From positions 1 to 50,153 of the forward strand of contig JAYZBD010000064.1 in the NCBI GenBank assembly GCA_036339395.1: a stretch of DNA of 50,153 nt, given 5' to 3'. This document shows positions 6,843-14,272 of this stretch, one piece after another; the stretch's first letter is position 1; every line of letters starts with the position of its first letter. The DNA comes from SP202 sp036339395 (lineage in GTDB: Bacteria; Planctomycetota; Phycisphaerae; Phycisphaerales; SM1A02). The notes below the pieces were generated by a model. It was not told the origin of the DNA. It ran no database searches and was given only the letters and a program-made list of their open reading frames with translations. The translations under genes were made by a program, and so were the position numbers.

Positions 6843-7274
6843 ATGAACTGCCAGACCATCAACTACGGACACGATACGCACGCTCAATACGACAGTGCAA
6901 CCAAGGTACGAGGACACCTGCACCCGACCAAGGATCCCCAGGCATACCGGGCACCGGTCGATGTCTACGAGTCCACGGATGAATACATCCTGCTTGCAGA
7001 CATGCCCGGCACATCGTCTGATGACATCGAGATCGTCATTGACGGCGGCACGCTGGAGATCACTGGTACGGTTCGGGATCGATACGCCACGCTCGGCAGG
7101 GCGATCAGCCGGGAATACGGGGTCGGCGATTACCATCGACACATCCGCATAGGAAAGGGTGTCAACGCCGACGGAATCACCGCGGTCTACCGCGACGGAA
7201 TCCTGCGCGTGAACCTGCCCAGGCATGGGGAATCGATTCAACGAACGGTCCAGGTGAATGAGGATCGGTCCTGA
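6843..7274 (+). CDS. Small heat-shock protein, Hsp20 family (4 of 4)
   Basis: A 143-residue Hsp20 holdase. The start is the ATG at 6843 with AAGGAG upstream, 19 bases after the previous stop. The short N-terminal arm (1-38) is polar, with His, Gln and Tyr. The alpha-crystallin domain begins at APVDVYESTDEYILLADMPG and ends at YRDGILRVNLPR; the tail carries VQV. It resembles the crystallin domain of copy 2 (same VD-Y-E-T/S-DE-ILL-D-PG pattern), consistent with each pair holding one copy of each type. A strong hairpin follows. Confidence 0.92.
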   Translation: MNCQTINYGHDTHAQYDSATKVRGHLHPTKDPQAYRAPVDVYESTDEYILLADMPGTSSDDIEIVIDGGTLEITGTVRDRYATLGRAISREYGVGDYHRHIRIGKGVNADGITAVYRDGILRVNLPRHGESIQRTVQVNEDRS

Positions 7275-7308
7275 CGACCGAAACTCCTCCTCGAACTTGT
7301 AGGAAGCG

Positions 7309-7341
7309 GACAGGGGCTCGCGGTCACGAGCCCCTGTCTGT
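7309..7341 (+). terminator. Hairpin terminator after second hsp20 pair
   Basis: GACAGGGGCTCG and CGAGCCCCTGTC form a perfect 12-bp stem with a 6-base loop, followed by only a short T-poor tail (TGTTA). A very stable hairpin, but the weak U-tract may allow some read-through into the HdeD-like gene. Confidence 0.7.
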
Positions 7342-7431
7342 TACATGGCAGAAGGGTTCCAGGAGTCGGCGACCTTCCCCAATCCATCGAGCATGAGTAC
7401 CATGGACGCCTGGATCAAGGAGGAATACTGG

Positions 7432-8013
7432 ATGTCCGAATCCACCGTACGCCCGGCTGACCTGCAGCAACTCATGCGGGAGAAACGATGGATCTTCCTT
7501 GCGGAGGGAATACTGCTCCTCTGCGGGGGTTTCTTCGCCATCATCATGCCGATGGTGATGTCAACACTGGTGGCGTACTTTCTCGGTTGGATGTCGATCG
7601 TGGTTGGTGTCCTGCTGTTCGTCCGTTCAGCGGCAACCGGCCCTTCGGAGGATCGCCTGTCCACCCTGGTGACCGGGGTTCTCTTTGGGATCATCGGAAT
7701 CGTTCTCATCGCCTGGCCCTTCAAGGGGCTCGAGGGAATCACGCTCCTGATGGCCGGCTTCTGCATACTTCGAGGCCTGATGGATCTGTCCGGAAAGCCA
7801 GTTCGGCATTCTTCAACTCCAGGTCTCCAGGTGCTTTCGGGTATCGCCGGAATCGTGCTGGGCGTGCTTCTCCTCCTCTGGTGGCCGGGAGACGCCTTGT
7901 GGGCAGTTGGCCTGCTTTTCGGGATTCAACTGATCTTCATGGGCTGTGGACTGCTGGCGATCTGGAACAGTCTTGATCATCCAGTGGCAGGGAAGGCCCA
8001 GGTTGGGGCCTGA
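7432..8013 (+). CDS. HdeD-family (DUF308) membrane protein
   Basis: A 193-residue inner-membrane protein of the HdeD/DUF308 family, linked to acid resistance in enterobacteria. The start is the ATG at 7432 with AAGGAGG upstream; earlier in-frame starts have no ribosome site. About six hydrophobic segments run from WIFLAEGILLLCGGFFAII (about 20-38) to the C-terminus, in the three-hairpin pattern of the family. The residues LGWMSIVVGVLLF and GIAGIVLGVLLLLWWPGDA are typical. It directly follows the hsp20 cluster and converges on the sigma factor gene with an 8-base gap, so it is probably part of the stress island. The molecular function is not established. Confidence 0.85.
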   Translation: MSESTVRPADLQQLMREKRWIFLAEGILLLCGGFFAIIMPMVMSTLVAYFLGWMSIVVGVLLFVRSAATGPSEDRLSTLVTGVLFGIIGIVLIAWPFKGLEGITLLMAGFCILRGLMDLSGKPVRHSSTPGLQVLSGIAGIVLGVLLLLWWPGDALWAVGLLFGIQLIFMGCGLLAIWNSLDHPVAGKAQVGA

Positions 8014-8021
8014 AGGAGTAC

Positions 8022-8900
8022 TCAGCCGACCCGGCGATCGTGCTTGGCATTCCGTTGATCAACATAGGTGGTCGGCAGGACATGCTTGAAGCCGCGTTTC
8101 AGTCCTTCAAGGGCATCACGTTCAATCTGCCTCACCCGTTCCCGAGTCAGTCCGACCACGCGGCCGATCTGCTTCAAGGTCATGGGAGGCCGACCATCCA
8201 GGCCGAATCGCATGGCCAGCACCCGCTCCTCGATCGGTTCAAGTTGCTTGAGGAGAAGGCGTACTTTCTGAAGATCATCCTTCGAGGCTGTCAGGTCTTC
8301 AGGCCCACTGGTATCTGCAGGCTGCATGTTGAGAACATGATGTCGATCAGAATCGTTGGCCCGTCCAGGGCCACTGGGCTGCTGCAGGCATGCAAGTGTT
8401 CGTTCAAGTACAGGCAACTTGTTGACAGGCATGTTCATGGCATCCGCAACTTCCTTGCTTGTCGGACATCTCCCATGTTTCAATTCAAGCTTGCGTACGG
8501 TGCGTTTCAACGCTGCCATGCGCTGCATCATGTATGAAGGAACGTGCATGGGCATCCTGTGGCGACTCCAGGATCGCTTGACCGTCTTTCGAATCCACCA
8601 TGTTGCGTAGGTGGAGAATCGATGTCCATACGCCGGGTCGAATCGTTCGACGGCCCTGATGAGACCGATGTTTCCCTCGTCAATGAGTTCAAGCAGTGAG
8701 AGTCCGGTTGTCTGGTAATGCTTGCAGATGCTGACGACGAGTCGCAGATTCGCAGCGATCATTCTGCACCGGGATTCTTCGCAGTTGTCATTGATGATCT
8801 TCCAGGAAAGTTCACGTTCTTCCTGGGCGGTCAACAACGGTACGCGGGCAATCTCGCGTAGATACGTTTCAAGATCATTTCGTGGAGTACTTCTGGTCAT
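8022..8900 (-). CDS. RNA polymerase sigma factor, sigma-70 family (RpoS/RpoH-like group)
   Basis: A 292-residue sigma factor. I start it at the ATG at 8900 (MTRSTPRNDLE), since earlier in-frame codons precede the conserved part and lack a ribosome site. Domains in order: region 1.2 (DLETYLREIARVPLLTAQEE, about 9-28), region 2 with LIDEGNIGLIRAVERFDP and RFSTYATWWIRKTV (about 80-115), region 3 (HVPSYMMQRMAALKRTVRK and onward) and region 4 with a helix-turn-helix near LKQIGRVVGLTRERVRQIE. It lacks the long region 1.1 of a housekeeping RpoD, so it is an alternative factor. Its position beside hsp20 and hdeD genes suggests a stress role, but those genes do not obviously depend on it. Confidence 0.88.
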   Translation of the reverse strand: MTRSTPRNDLETYLREIARVPLLTAQEERELSWKIINDNCEESRCRMIAANLRLVVSICKHYQTTGLSLLELIDEGNIGLIRAVERFDPAYGHRFSTYATWWIRKTVKRSWSRHRMPMHVPSYMMQRMAALKRTVRKLELKHGRCPTSKEVADAMNMPVNKLPVLERTLACLQQPSGPGRANDSDRHHVLNMQPADTSGPEDLTASKDDLQKVRLLLKQLEPIEERVLAMRFGLDGRPPMTLKQIGRVVGLTRERVRQIERDALEGLKRGFKHVLPTTYVDQRNAKHDRRVG

Positions 8901-9181
8901 GGAGCCCCCGTCGTTTGGAGTACAGCTGCCGCGCAGCACATCCATCAGGTACTGCGGGTGGTCCCGGAGTCCGGGATCGAAACTGGGTTGAAGAAGCCGT
9001 GGACCGTGGAGATGGGCCCGTGCTCGGCCGGGAGAGAAATGTTCCCATGGAAGAGACCAGTTCCCCAACTGGATTCAACAACGGGTAGTCGTGCTACGGT
9101 GCCGGTTCGATCCAGGTTCGTGCAGTTGAGCCACACGTCGATCTTCTGCTGTTTAGAGGTGTTTCTTGAAGTCCCAGGAGT

Positions 9182-9220
9182 AAAAAAAGGGACACCGCGG
9201 CACGAAGTCGCGGTGTTCCG
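9182..9220 (-). terminator. Strong intrinsic terminator, minus strand, with no gene just upstream
   Basis: On the minus strand ACACCGCG and CGCGGTGT form an 8-bp stem around a 9-base loop, followed by CCC and then seven T. This is a textbook terminator for transcription running leftward, yet the nearest protein gene to the right is on the plus strand. Confidence 0.8.
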
Positions 9221-9380
9221 GGAGGAGAGAAGAGAGAGACGTGTTCAGGTGGCAGGGGAAGCGGAAAGGAGTCTCGTGTGGTCCTGGGTTGGCCACCAGG
9301 GAGAGAATCAGGGGTCCCTGGCTTCCTTTCGTGTATCCGAGAAAAAACAGGTGAGTATTCCAGTACGCGGCTGGATAGGG
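9182..9380 (-). ncRNA. Candidate small RNA or sigma-factor leader ending at the 9182 terminator
   Basis: The evidence is the orphan terminator plus foldable sequence before it: on the minus strand GAAAGGA (9324-9330) can pair with TCCTTTC (9263-9269), enclosing CCAGGGA with TCCCTGG, with a second option CCTGG/CCCAGG beside it. The 5' end is unknown and no good promoter was found. It is not recognisable to me as 6S, tmRNA, RNase P or SRP RNA. Alternatively it is the attenuated leader of the sigma factor gene, whose start is 282 bases further on. Confidence 0.3.
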
Positions 9381-9453
9381 CATAAATGCCTTCTCATGGT
9401 CATTTCATGATGCCGACGATGGTATAAGACAGTTTGGAACGCCCCTAATCGCC

Positions 9454-10896
9454 ATGTCGGATCTGCACCAGGACATCAAGCTTGAAACTCGGGAAACGGC
9501 CCGGCTGTGGCGTCGGGAAGTCTTCAGTTCCCGTGCATGGGCAAGGCATGCCCTCTTCGTGGTCGCGGCCGTCCTGACAGGGCTGGTCGCCTGGTACTTC
9601 CAGCAGGCAGAGGTGTGGGGTCGGGACTGGTTCAACTTCCTCCGGGGAGAAGGCGGGCTCTTCGGGAGCGAGTGGCGGATGCCGGGAATCCTGGCAGTCC
9701 TTGTTCCAATGCTCGTGGTGACTGGAAGCATGCTCCTGATCATGCAGCTCCGGGATCGGTTCTATTCCGGTACCGAGGGAACAGGCATCCCCCAGGCAAT
9801 CGCAGCTCTGAAGACTCCTGAAGGTCCATTCCGGAGCATGATGCTGTCGTGGCGGATCGCCATCGGCAAGATCTTCCTGTTGACCATCGGCCTCTTTTCT
9901 GGAATGACCATCGGCAGGGAAGGACCATCCGTGCACGTGGGTGCATGCCTGATGTATCTCATAACGAAGATCACGCATTACCCGGCGCACCTAGTCCGAC
10001 GCGGCCTCATATTGGGCGGAGGAGGTGCCGGCATCGCCGCAGCGTTCAATGCCCCGATAGCAGGAATCATCTTTGCATTCGAAGAGATTGGTCGTTCATT
10101 CGAGAAGAACAATGCAGGAACAGTCATCCGGACCGTGATCCTTGCATCACTGGTCGTTGTTCTCCTGCTCGGCAAGGACTACCTCTTCTATGGCCAGGTA
10201 AAGACCGATGCCAGCAGTTGGACCCTGCTCCAATGGAGCTCGGTTCTCTTCATCGGAATCATTGGCGGATTTCTTGGTGGTTTCTTCGCACAGTGTGTCG
10301 TGAAGGGTACGAGGGTCGTAGGTTGCTGCATGAAATGGAACATATGGATTACACCACTCGTCATTGGTGGTTCCCTCGCGTTGCTCGGACTGGTCTCCGG
10401 GGGAGAGACGTACGGGAGCGGGTATCCACAGGCCGAGGCCATATTGATTCCCGATGCGGATGGAAATACATGGTCGGCTCCATGGCACTACGCGCCCTTG
10501 AAGGCATGTGCCTCCTTTTTCAGCCTTGTCAGTGGGATTCCAGGCGGATTGTTCGACCCCAGCCTGTCGGTTGGTGCAGGACTTGGGCAGACGTTCGTTC
10601 CGGTCATGGATGTGATTCTTCCCGGGATTGCTCCCGAAGCCGTCATCATGATGTTCATGGTTGCCTACTTTGCAGGAGTCGTGCAGAGTCCGCTTACATG
10701 TGGAGTGATCATGGTCGAGATGACCGGGGCACGTTACATGACGATCCCGCTGCTGATGACTGCCGTCGTAGCCTACGAATGTTCCCGACTGGTCTGTCGA
10801 ACGGCCATCTACGAGGCCCTGGCCGACATCTTCCTCGGGCATGTCGAGCAGTGTGGCCCAACACCTCCAGGGAAGAATCAACAGGTGGCGAAGTAG
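9454..10896 (+). CDS. ClC-family chloride channel or Cl-/H+ antiporter
   Basis: A 480-residue ClC protein with about ten or more hydrophobic segments. Selectivity-filter motifs appear in order: GTGIPQ (about 109-114; Thr replaces the usual central Ser of GSGIP), GREGPSV (about 154-160, with the gating Glu at 156), GIAAAFNAPIAG and FAFEE (about 193-211, with a Glu where proton-coupled antiporters have the internal proton Glu), then GGLFDPSLSVGAG (about 360). Both glutamates point to a Cl-/H+ antiporter rather than a channel; this is inference. There are no C-terminal CBS domains. The start has a poor ribosome site. The last 19 bases overlap the convergent PilZ gene. Confidence 0.93.
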   Translation: MSDLHQDIKLETRETARLWRREVFSSRAWARHALFVVAAVLTGLVAWYFQQAEVWGRDWFNFLRGEGGLFGSEWRMPGILAVLVPMLVVTGSMLLIMQLRDRFYSGTEGTGIPQAIAALKTPEGPFRSMMLSWRIAIGKIFLLTIGLFSGMTIGREGPSVHVGACLMYLITKITHYPAHLVRRGLILGGGGAGIAAAFNAPIAGIIFAFEEIGRSFEKNNAGTVIRTVILASLVVVLLLGKDYLFYGQVKTDASSWTLLQWSSVLFIGIIGGFLGGFFAQCVVKGTRVVGCCMKWNIWITPLVIGGSLALLGLVSGGETYGSGYPQAEAILIPDADGNTWSAPWHYAPLKACASFFSLVSGIPGGLFDPSLSVGAGLGQTFVPVMDVILPGIAPEAVIMMFMVAYFAGVVQSPLTCGVIMVEMTGARYMTIPLLMTAVVAYECSRLVCRTAIYEALADIFLGHVEQCGPTPPGKNQQVAK

Positions 10897-11222
10897 CGAA
10901 GCCCTACGTGGTAGTGCGTTTCAACACGTCGGCACCAGGCGACTATCACCGAGGCACGACCCGGAGTTCCACCCGGAAGCCGGGTACGGATCCTGCCAGT
11001 CATCCCTTCCATCAACGGGACGGCGCTTCGTACAAGTCCGCCTCCGCAGCTTTCATTGATGAGGACGTATCGACCTGGCATTCCAGGAATTGCATGCCAG
11101 TCGATGACAAGTTCATCACACGCAGGCGATCGATCTTCATTCCGTCGTTCGCCTGTTGCAGCATCGCTTGATGCTGAATCGAAGATAAAGTCATGGAGCA
11201 TGCTTCGGACAATCACATCCAT
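10878..11222 (-). CDS. Small PilZ-domain (cyclic di-GMP binding) protein
   Basis: A protein of 114 residues (119 if a TTG at 11237 is the start). It carries both halves of the PilZ signature in the correct order: RxxxR as RNEDR (about 27-31) and [D/N]xSxxG as NESCGG (about 57-62), then a strand-rich stretch ending WCRRVETHYHVGLRYF, as in PilZ barrels. It should therefore bind cyclic di-GMP and pass the signal to a partner. It is a single-domain adaptor with no output domain. It lies 83 bases downstream of lipA on the same strand and overlaps the convergent ClC gene by 19 bases. The HD-GYP protein and MshEN-type ATPase at 39-43 kb are plausible members of the same signalling network. Confidence 0.72.
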   Translation of the reverse strand: MDVIVRSMLHDFIFDSASSDAATGERRNEDRSPACDELVIDWHAIPGMPGRYVLINESCGGGLVRSAVPLMEGMTGRIRTRLPGGTPGRASVIVAWCRRVETHYHVGLRYFATC

Positions 11223-11305
11223 GTCCAAAGCGTGCAAACGCGCTCATCAGAATCCCGGCCCGGGGTGTTCAGGCTGTAGGGTCTGGTCGCATCATGCAGC
11301 CTCGA

Positions 11306-12343
11306 TCAGCATGTTTGAGTCGAGGAAAGCTGCCTGGCCTGTTCCTCGGCGTGGTAGGAACTTCGTACGAGTGGACCGGATTCAACGACCTTGAATCCCA
11401 TGCCCAGTCCGATGGATCTGTAGGTTTCAAACTGCCCTGGCGGAACCCAGCGATCGACTGGAAGGTGGTTTCGCGTGGGTTGGAGATATTGTCCGATGGT
11501 CAGGATGTCGGTGTCAGCCTGTGCCCGGATGTCATCCATGACTTCATGAACCTCGTCATCTCGTTCCCCGATGCCGACCATGATGCTCGTCTTCGAAACC
11601 AGTCCCTGCCTCTTGATATGGGCGAGTACCTCGAGTGATCGTTCGTACCTGGCCTGGGGTCGTACGGCGGGATGCATGCGCTGCACTGTCTCCATGTTGT
11701 GCGAGAGAATCTCGGGCCCCGCTTCGACTACGAGCTGCAGGTCATCCAGGTTGCCCTTGAAATCGCCGACAAGTGTTTCAACGGACAGGTCCGGGCAGGC
11801 ATCATGGACCCGGTGAATCGTTTCGGCCCAGATCGCGGCTCCGCCATCGGGCAGGTCGTCACGATCAACCGAGGTGATGACAACATGCGTCAGGCCGGTT
11901 CGAGACAATGCATCAGCTACCCGCCTTGGTTCGTCCAGGTCGACCTTCCCGGGTCGTCCTGTCTTGACGTTGCAGAACCCACAGGATCTGGTGCAGGTAT
12001 CACCGAGGATCATGATGGTTGCCGTACCTCGGCTCCAGCATTCACCGATGTTTGGACAGGAGGCCTCTTCGCAGACCGTGTGGAGGCTGTTGGCCTTGAT
12101 CAGGTCCCGTGTTCTCGTGAACTCGTCCCCACCAGGGGCTTGTGCCCTGATCCAAGCCGGTTTCCTCTCCTGCCGGAGTGACTGCTTGCCCTGTCCCTGG
12201 TTGTTGAGAATCATCGAGTTCAGGTCCACGAGCCCTTTGCCGACATGTCGACGGGCTGTATCTCCCCCAAGGGGGCGTGGATGCCTCATGAGGGCGGCAT
12301 CTGGGCGGGGGGGGACAGATTTGCCTGGTGTGGAACTCGCCAT
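11306..12343 (-). CDS. lipA: Lipoyl synthase
   Basis: A 345-residue radical SAM enzyme that inserts two sulfurs into octanoyl chains on lipoyl domains. The auxiliary [4Fe-4S] cluster motif CEEASCPNIGEC (C-x4-C-x5-C) and the radical SAM motif CTRSCGFC (C-x3-C-x2-C) are both present, and the C-terminal RSSYHAEEQ supplies the conserved Ser cluster ligand. The start is uncertain: ATG at 12343 gives a Pro/Arg-rich tail, and later in-frame ATGs (12289, 12217) are possible; none has a strong ribosome site. No lipB is adjacent. A run of eight C lies in the 5' coding part (12307-12314). Confidence 0.95.
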   Translation of the reverse strand: MASSTPGKSVPPRPDAALMRHPRPLGGDTARRHVGKGLVDLNSMILNNQGQGKQSLRQERKPAWIRAQAPGGDEFTRTRDLIKANSLHTVCEEASCPNIGECWSRGTATIMILGDTCTRSCGFCNVKTGRPGKVDLDEPRRVADALSRTGLTHVVITSVDRDDLPDGGAAIWAETIHRVHDACPDLSVETLVGDFKGNLDDLQLVVEAGPEILSHNMETVQRMHPAVRPQARYERSLEVLAHIKRQGLVSKTSIMVGIGERDDEVHEVMDDIRAQADTDILTIGQYLQPTRNHLPVDRWVPPGQFETYRSIGLGMGFKVVESGPLVRSSYHAEEQARQLSSTQTC

Positions 12344-12604
12344 GATGGAGAGTGTACCCCTCCCGGTTTGTCACAGAGGGCGTTTTACGGCTGCAGGGCA
12401 TTGTTGAAGGCGCAGAAACAGTACTCCCGGGGTCTGATAACAGGCCAGTTCACCCCCTCGAGTGTCCTCTGACTCAACCAAGGGGCCTCATAAAGTCGAT
12501 GTGAGGCTCTACGGTGGCTCTTTCGTGGCACCGTTGCTGTCGTGCCGGGATGGGCAGCCCCATTCCAAGTTGTTTTTAGGGTCAAGAACGCGAACTCGCC
12601 GGAC

Positions 12605-14161
12605 ATGAAACCCGTACACGCTATCTGGAGACATGGAGTGCGGAGAGAAACAGGTCAACGTGCATTGTGGCAGCGAAGCAGGACTTTCCTGCTGGCTGTC
12701 GTCATGCTCCTGCCGGCACTGGGATGCGAGGTCAACTCCTACTTCGATCCTTCCCGGACCGGGCGTTTCATGCAGACGCCGACGACCATGCCCGTACTTG
12801 AAAGGATCGACGTGATCGAGCCGGGTCTCGATCTCTGGGGACAGACGACGGGCGTGTCACCGGAGGACCTGGTTCCAAGCAACCTGACGTACCGGATTCA
12901 TCCTGGTGACATGTTGTCGATCGAGATCTACGAACTCTACGTGAAGGGTCAGTGGTACCCGATGCCCCGCCGCGTCGATGCAGGGGGCTACATCAGGCTG
13001 CCCGAACTTGATGAGATCCTCGTTGCCGGGCGTACTGCGGAGGAGCTTCAACTGGACATCGAGGACAGACTGCGTCTCGATGTCATGCGACATCCCACGG
13101 TAAACGTCTCGATCGAGACGGGGAACGCCTTTACGTACACCATCTATGGACATCTTGCAATGCCCGGTCGATTCACACTGAACGATCCGAGCCTGCGTCT
13201 CCTTGAAGCACTGTCAATGACAGGGGCAGTTCCCCTGAGTACGAAGTGGGTCTACATCGTTCGCCAGGTGTACACGTCCGATGATCTTCGAGGCCACTGG
13301 GAGAACGAGGATGCCGCAGAACAGGATTCCGGCTCCAGTCCGTCCGCAGTTCCTGCACCAAACATCGAGTCACTGATCAACCAGCTTGAAAATGCCAAGT
13401 CAAAGCCAAGTCCTGGTGCTTACAGCATGGATGATGAGCCGCTCGTAGACGTTGATGATCTCGACGTACCCTCGGTACGGACCCCGAGTCCTGTTGACGT
13501 CGATGATCTGCAGAGAGCTGTACCCGAGGAATCGAATGAAAATGCCTTCATCTACGTTCCTGAGCGTGATGAATGGGTCCGGGTCGAGCAGTCTGATGTG
13601 AACTCGGCAATCAATGCCGAGCGGGAACATGGGAAAGAGCATCCAGGATCACCGTCGAATCTCATACTTGAACGCGTCATCAAGATTCCGTACACGATGC
13701 TGACCCATGGTGACAACAGTTACAACATCATCGTCCGACCTGACGACCAGATCTATGTCGATGGTCCACCAGTCGGAGTGGTCTATATCTCCGGCGAAGT
13801 TCTTCGACCAGGGGTATACAACCTTCCGACTTCGGATCCACTGACCCTGAGTCGATTGATCGCCGCTGCCGGTGGTCTCGGGTCACTGGCGATTCCGGAC
13901 CGGGTAGACCTGACGAGGATGGTGGGGGAGCACAGGGAGGCTACGGTTCGGATGAATCTTGCCGCAATACGGCGTCGTACTGAGCCGGACTTCTACCTGA
14001 AACCCAACGACCATGTTCATGTTGGAACAAACTGGCTTGCCTATCCCCTGGCGGTATTCAGGAATGGACTCCGGATGAACTACGGGTTCGGGTTCCTTCT
14101 TGACAGGAACTTCGGAAATGATGTCTTCGGCCCACCGCCGATCAGCGTCCGCCCGAACTAG
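12605..14161 (+). CDS. Polysaccharide export lipoprotein (OPX/Wza-like) with SLBB domains
   Basis: A 518-residue outer-membrane export protein. It begins at ATG 12605; a GTG 63 bases upstream has no ribosome site. A basic N-terminus, hydrophobic stretch and lipobox LPALGC give a lipoprotein. Then come the polysaccharide export domain (YRIHPGDMLSIEIYEL to PTVNVSIETG, about 90-185), a first SLBB domain (YGHLAMPGRFTL), a long acidic, probably disordered insertion (about 245-350, with VDVDDL repeated), and a second SLBB domain (YISGEVLRPGVYNL). It opens the exopolysaccharide locus together with the exosortase and the Wzc-like protein. The acidic insertion is unusual for the family. About 261 bases upstream hold no clear promoter. 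Confidence 0.88.
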   Translation: MKPVHAIWRHGVRRETGQRALWQRSRTFLLAVVMLLPALGCEVNSYFDPSRTGRFMQTPTTMPVLERIDVIEPGLDLWGQTTGVSPEDLVPSNLTYRIHPGDMLSIEIYELYVKGQWYPMPRRVDAGGYIRLPELDEILVAGRTAEELQLDIEDRLRLDVMRHPTVNVSIETGNAFTYTIYGHLAMPGRFTLNDPSLRLLEALSMTGAVPLSTKWVYIVRQVYTSDDLRGHWENEDAAEQDSGSSPSAVPAPNIESLINQLENAKSKPSPGAYSMDDEPLVDVDDLDVPSVRTPSPVDVDDLQRAVPEESNENAFIYVPERDEWVRVEQSDVNSAINAEREHGKEHPGSPSNLILERVIKIPYTMLTHGDNSYNIIVRPDDQIYVDGPPVGVVYISGEVLRPGVYNLPTSDPLTLSRLIAAAGGLGSLAIPDRVDLTRMVGEHREATVRMNLAAIRRRTEPDFYLKPNDHVHVGTNWLAYPLAVFRNGLRMNYGFGFLLDRNFGNDVFGPPPISVRPN

Positions 14162-14272
14162 TGTGTTCTGCCTGATCTTCCATGCGGTACCCACGATACT
14201 CATGCAGGCATATGCTGCATTGCTTGACTGCCGACATGCGTGGAGCGGCGAGCCGGCCGGGGGAGCGGAGTC

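Larger units (their letters stand above)
8901..9453. other. Long non-coding interval between sigma factor gene and ClC gene
   Basis: No convincing gene lies here. The left part (8901-9180) should hold the promoter and leader of the sigma factor gene; I see no clear -35/-10. The middle (9182-9220) holds a strong minus-strand terminator. The part upstream of it on the minus strand (9221-9380) can fold into nested stems and is a candidate small RNA. A TATAAG at 9423-9428 could be the -10 of the ClC promoter, but the -35 is poor. Confidence 0.6.

Noticed and set aside
9153..9383. A 76-codon minus-strand frame with AGAAGG before its ATG, in the gap before the ClC gene
   Set aside because: It reads straight through the strong minus-strand terminator, has a Pro/Phe-rich composition with no recognisable family, and is better explained as part of a small RNA or leader.
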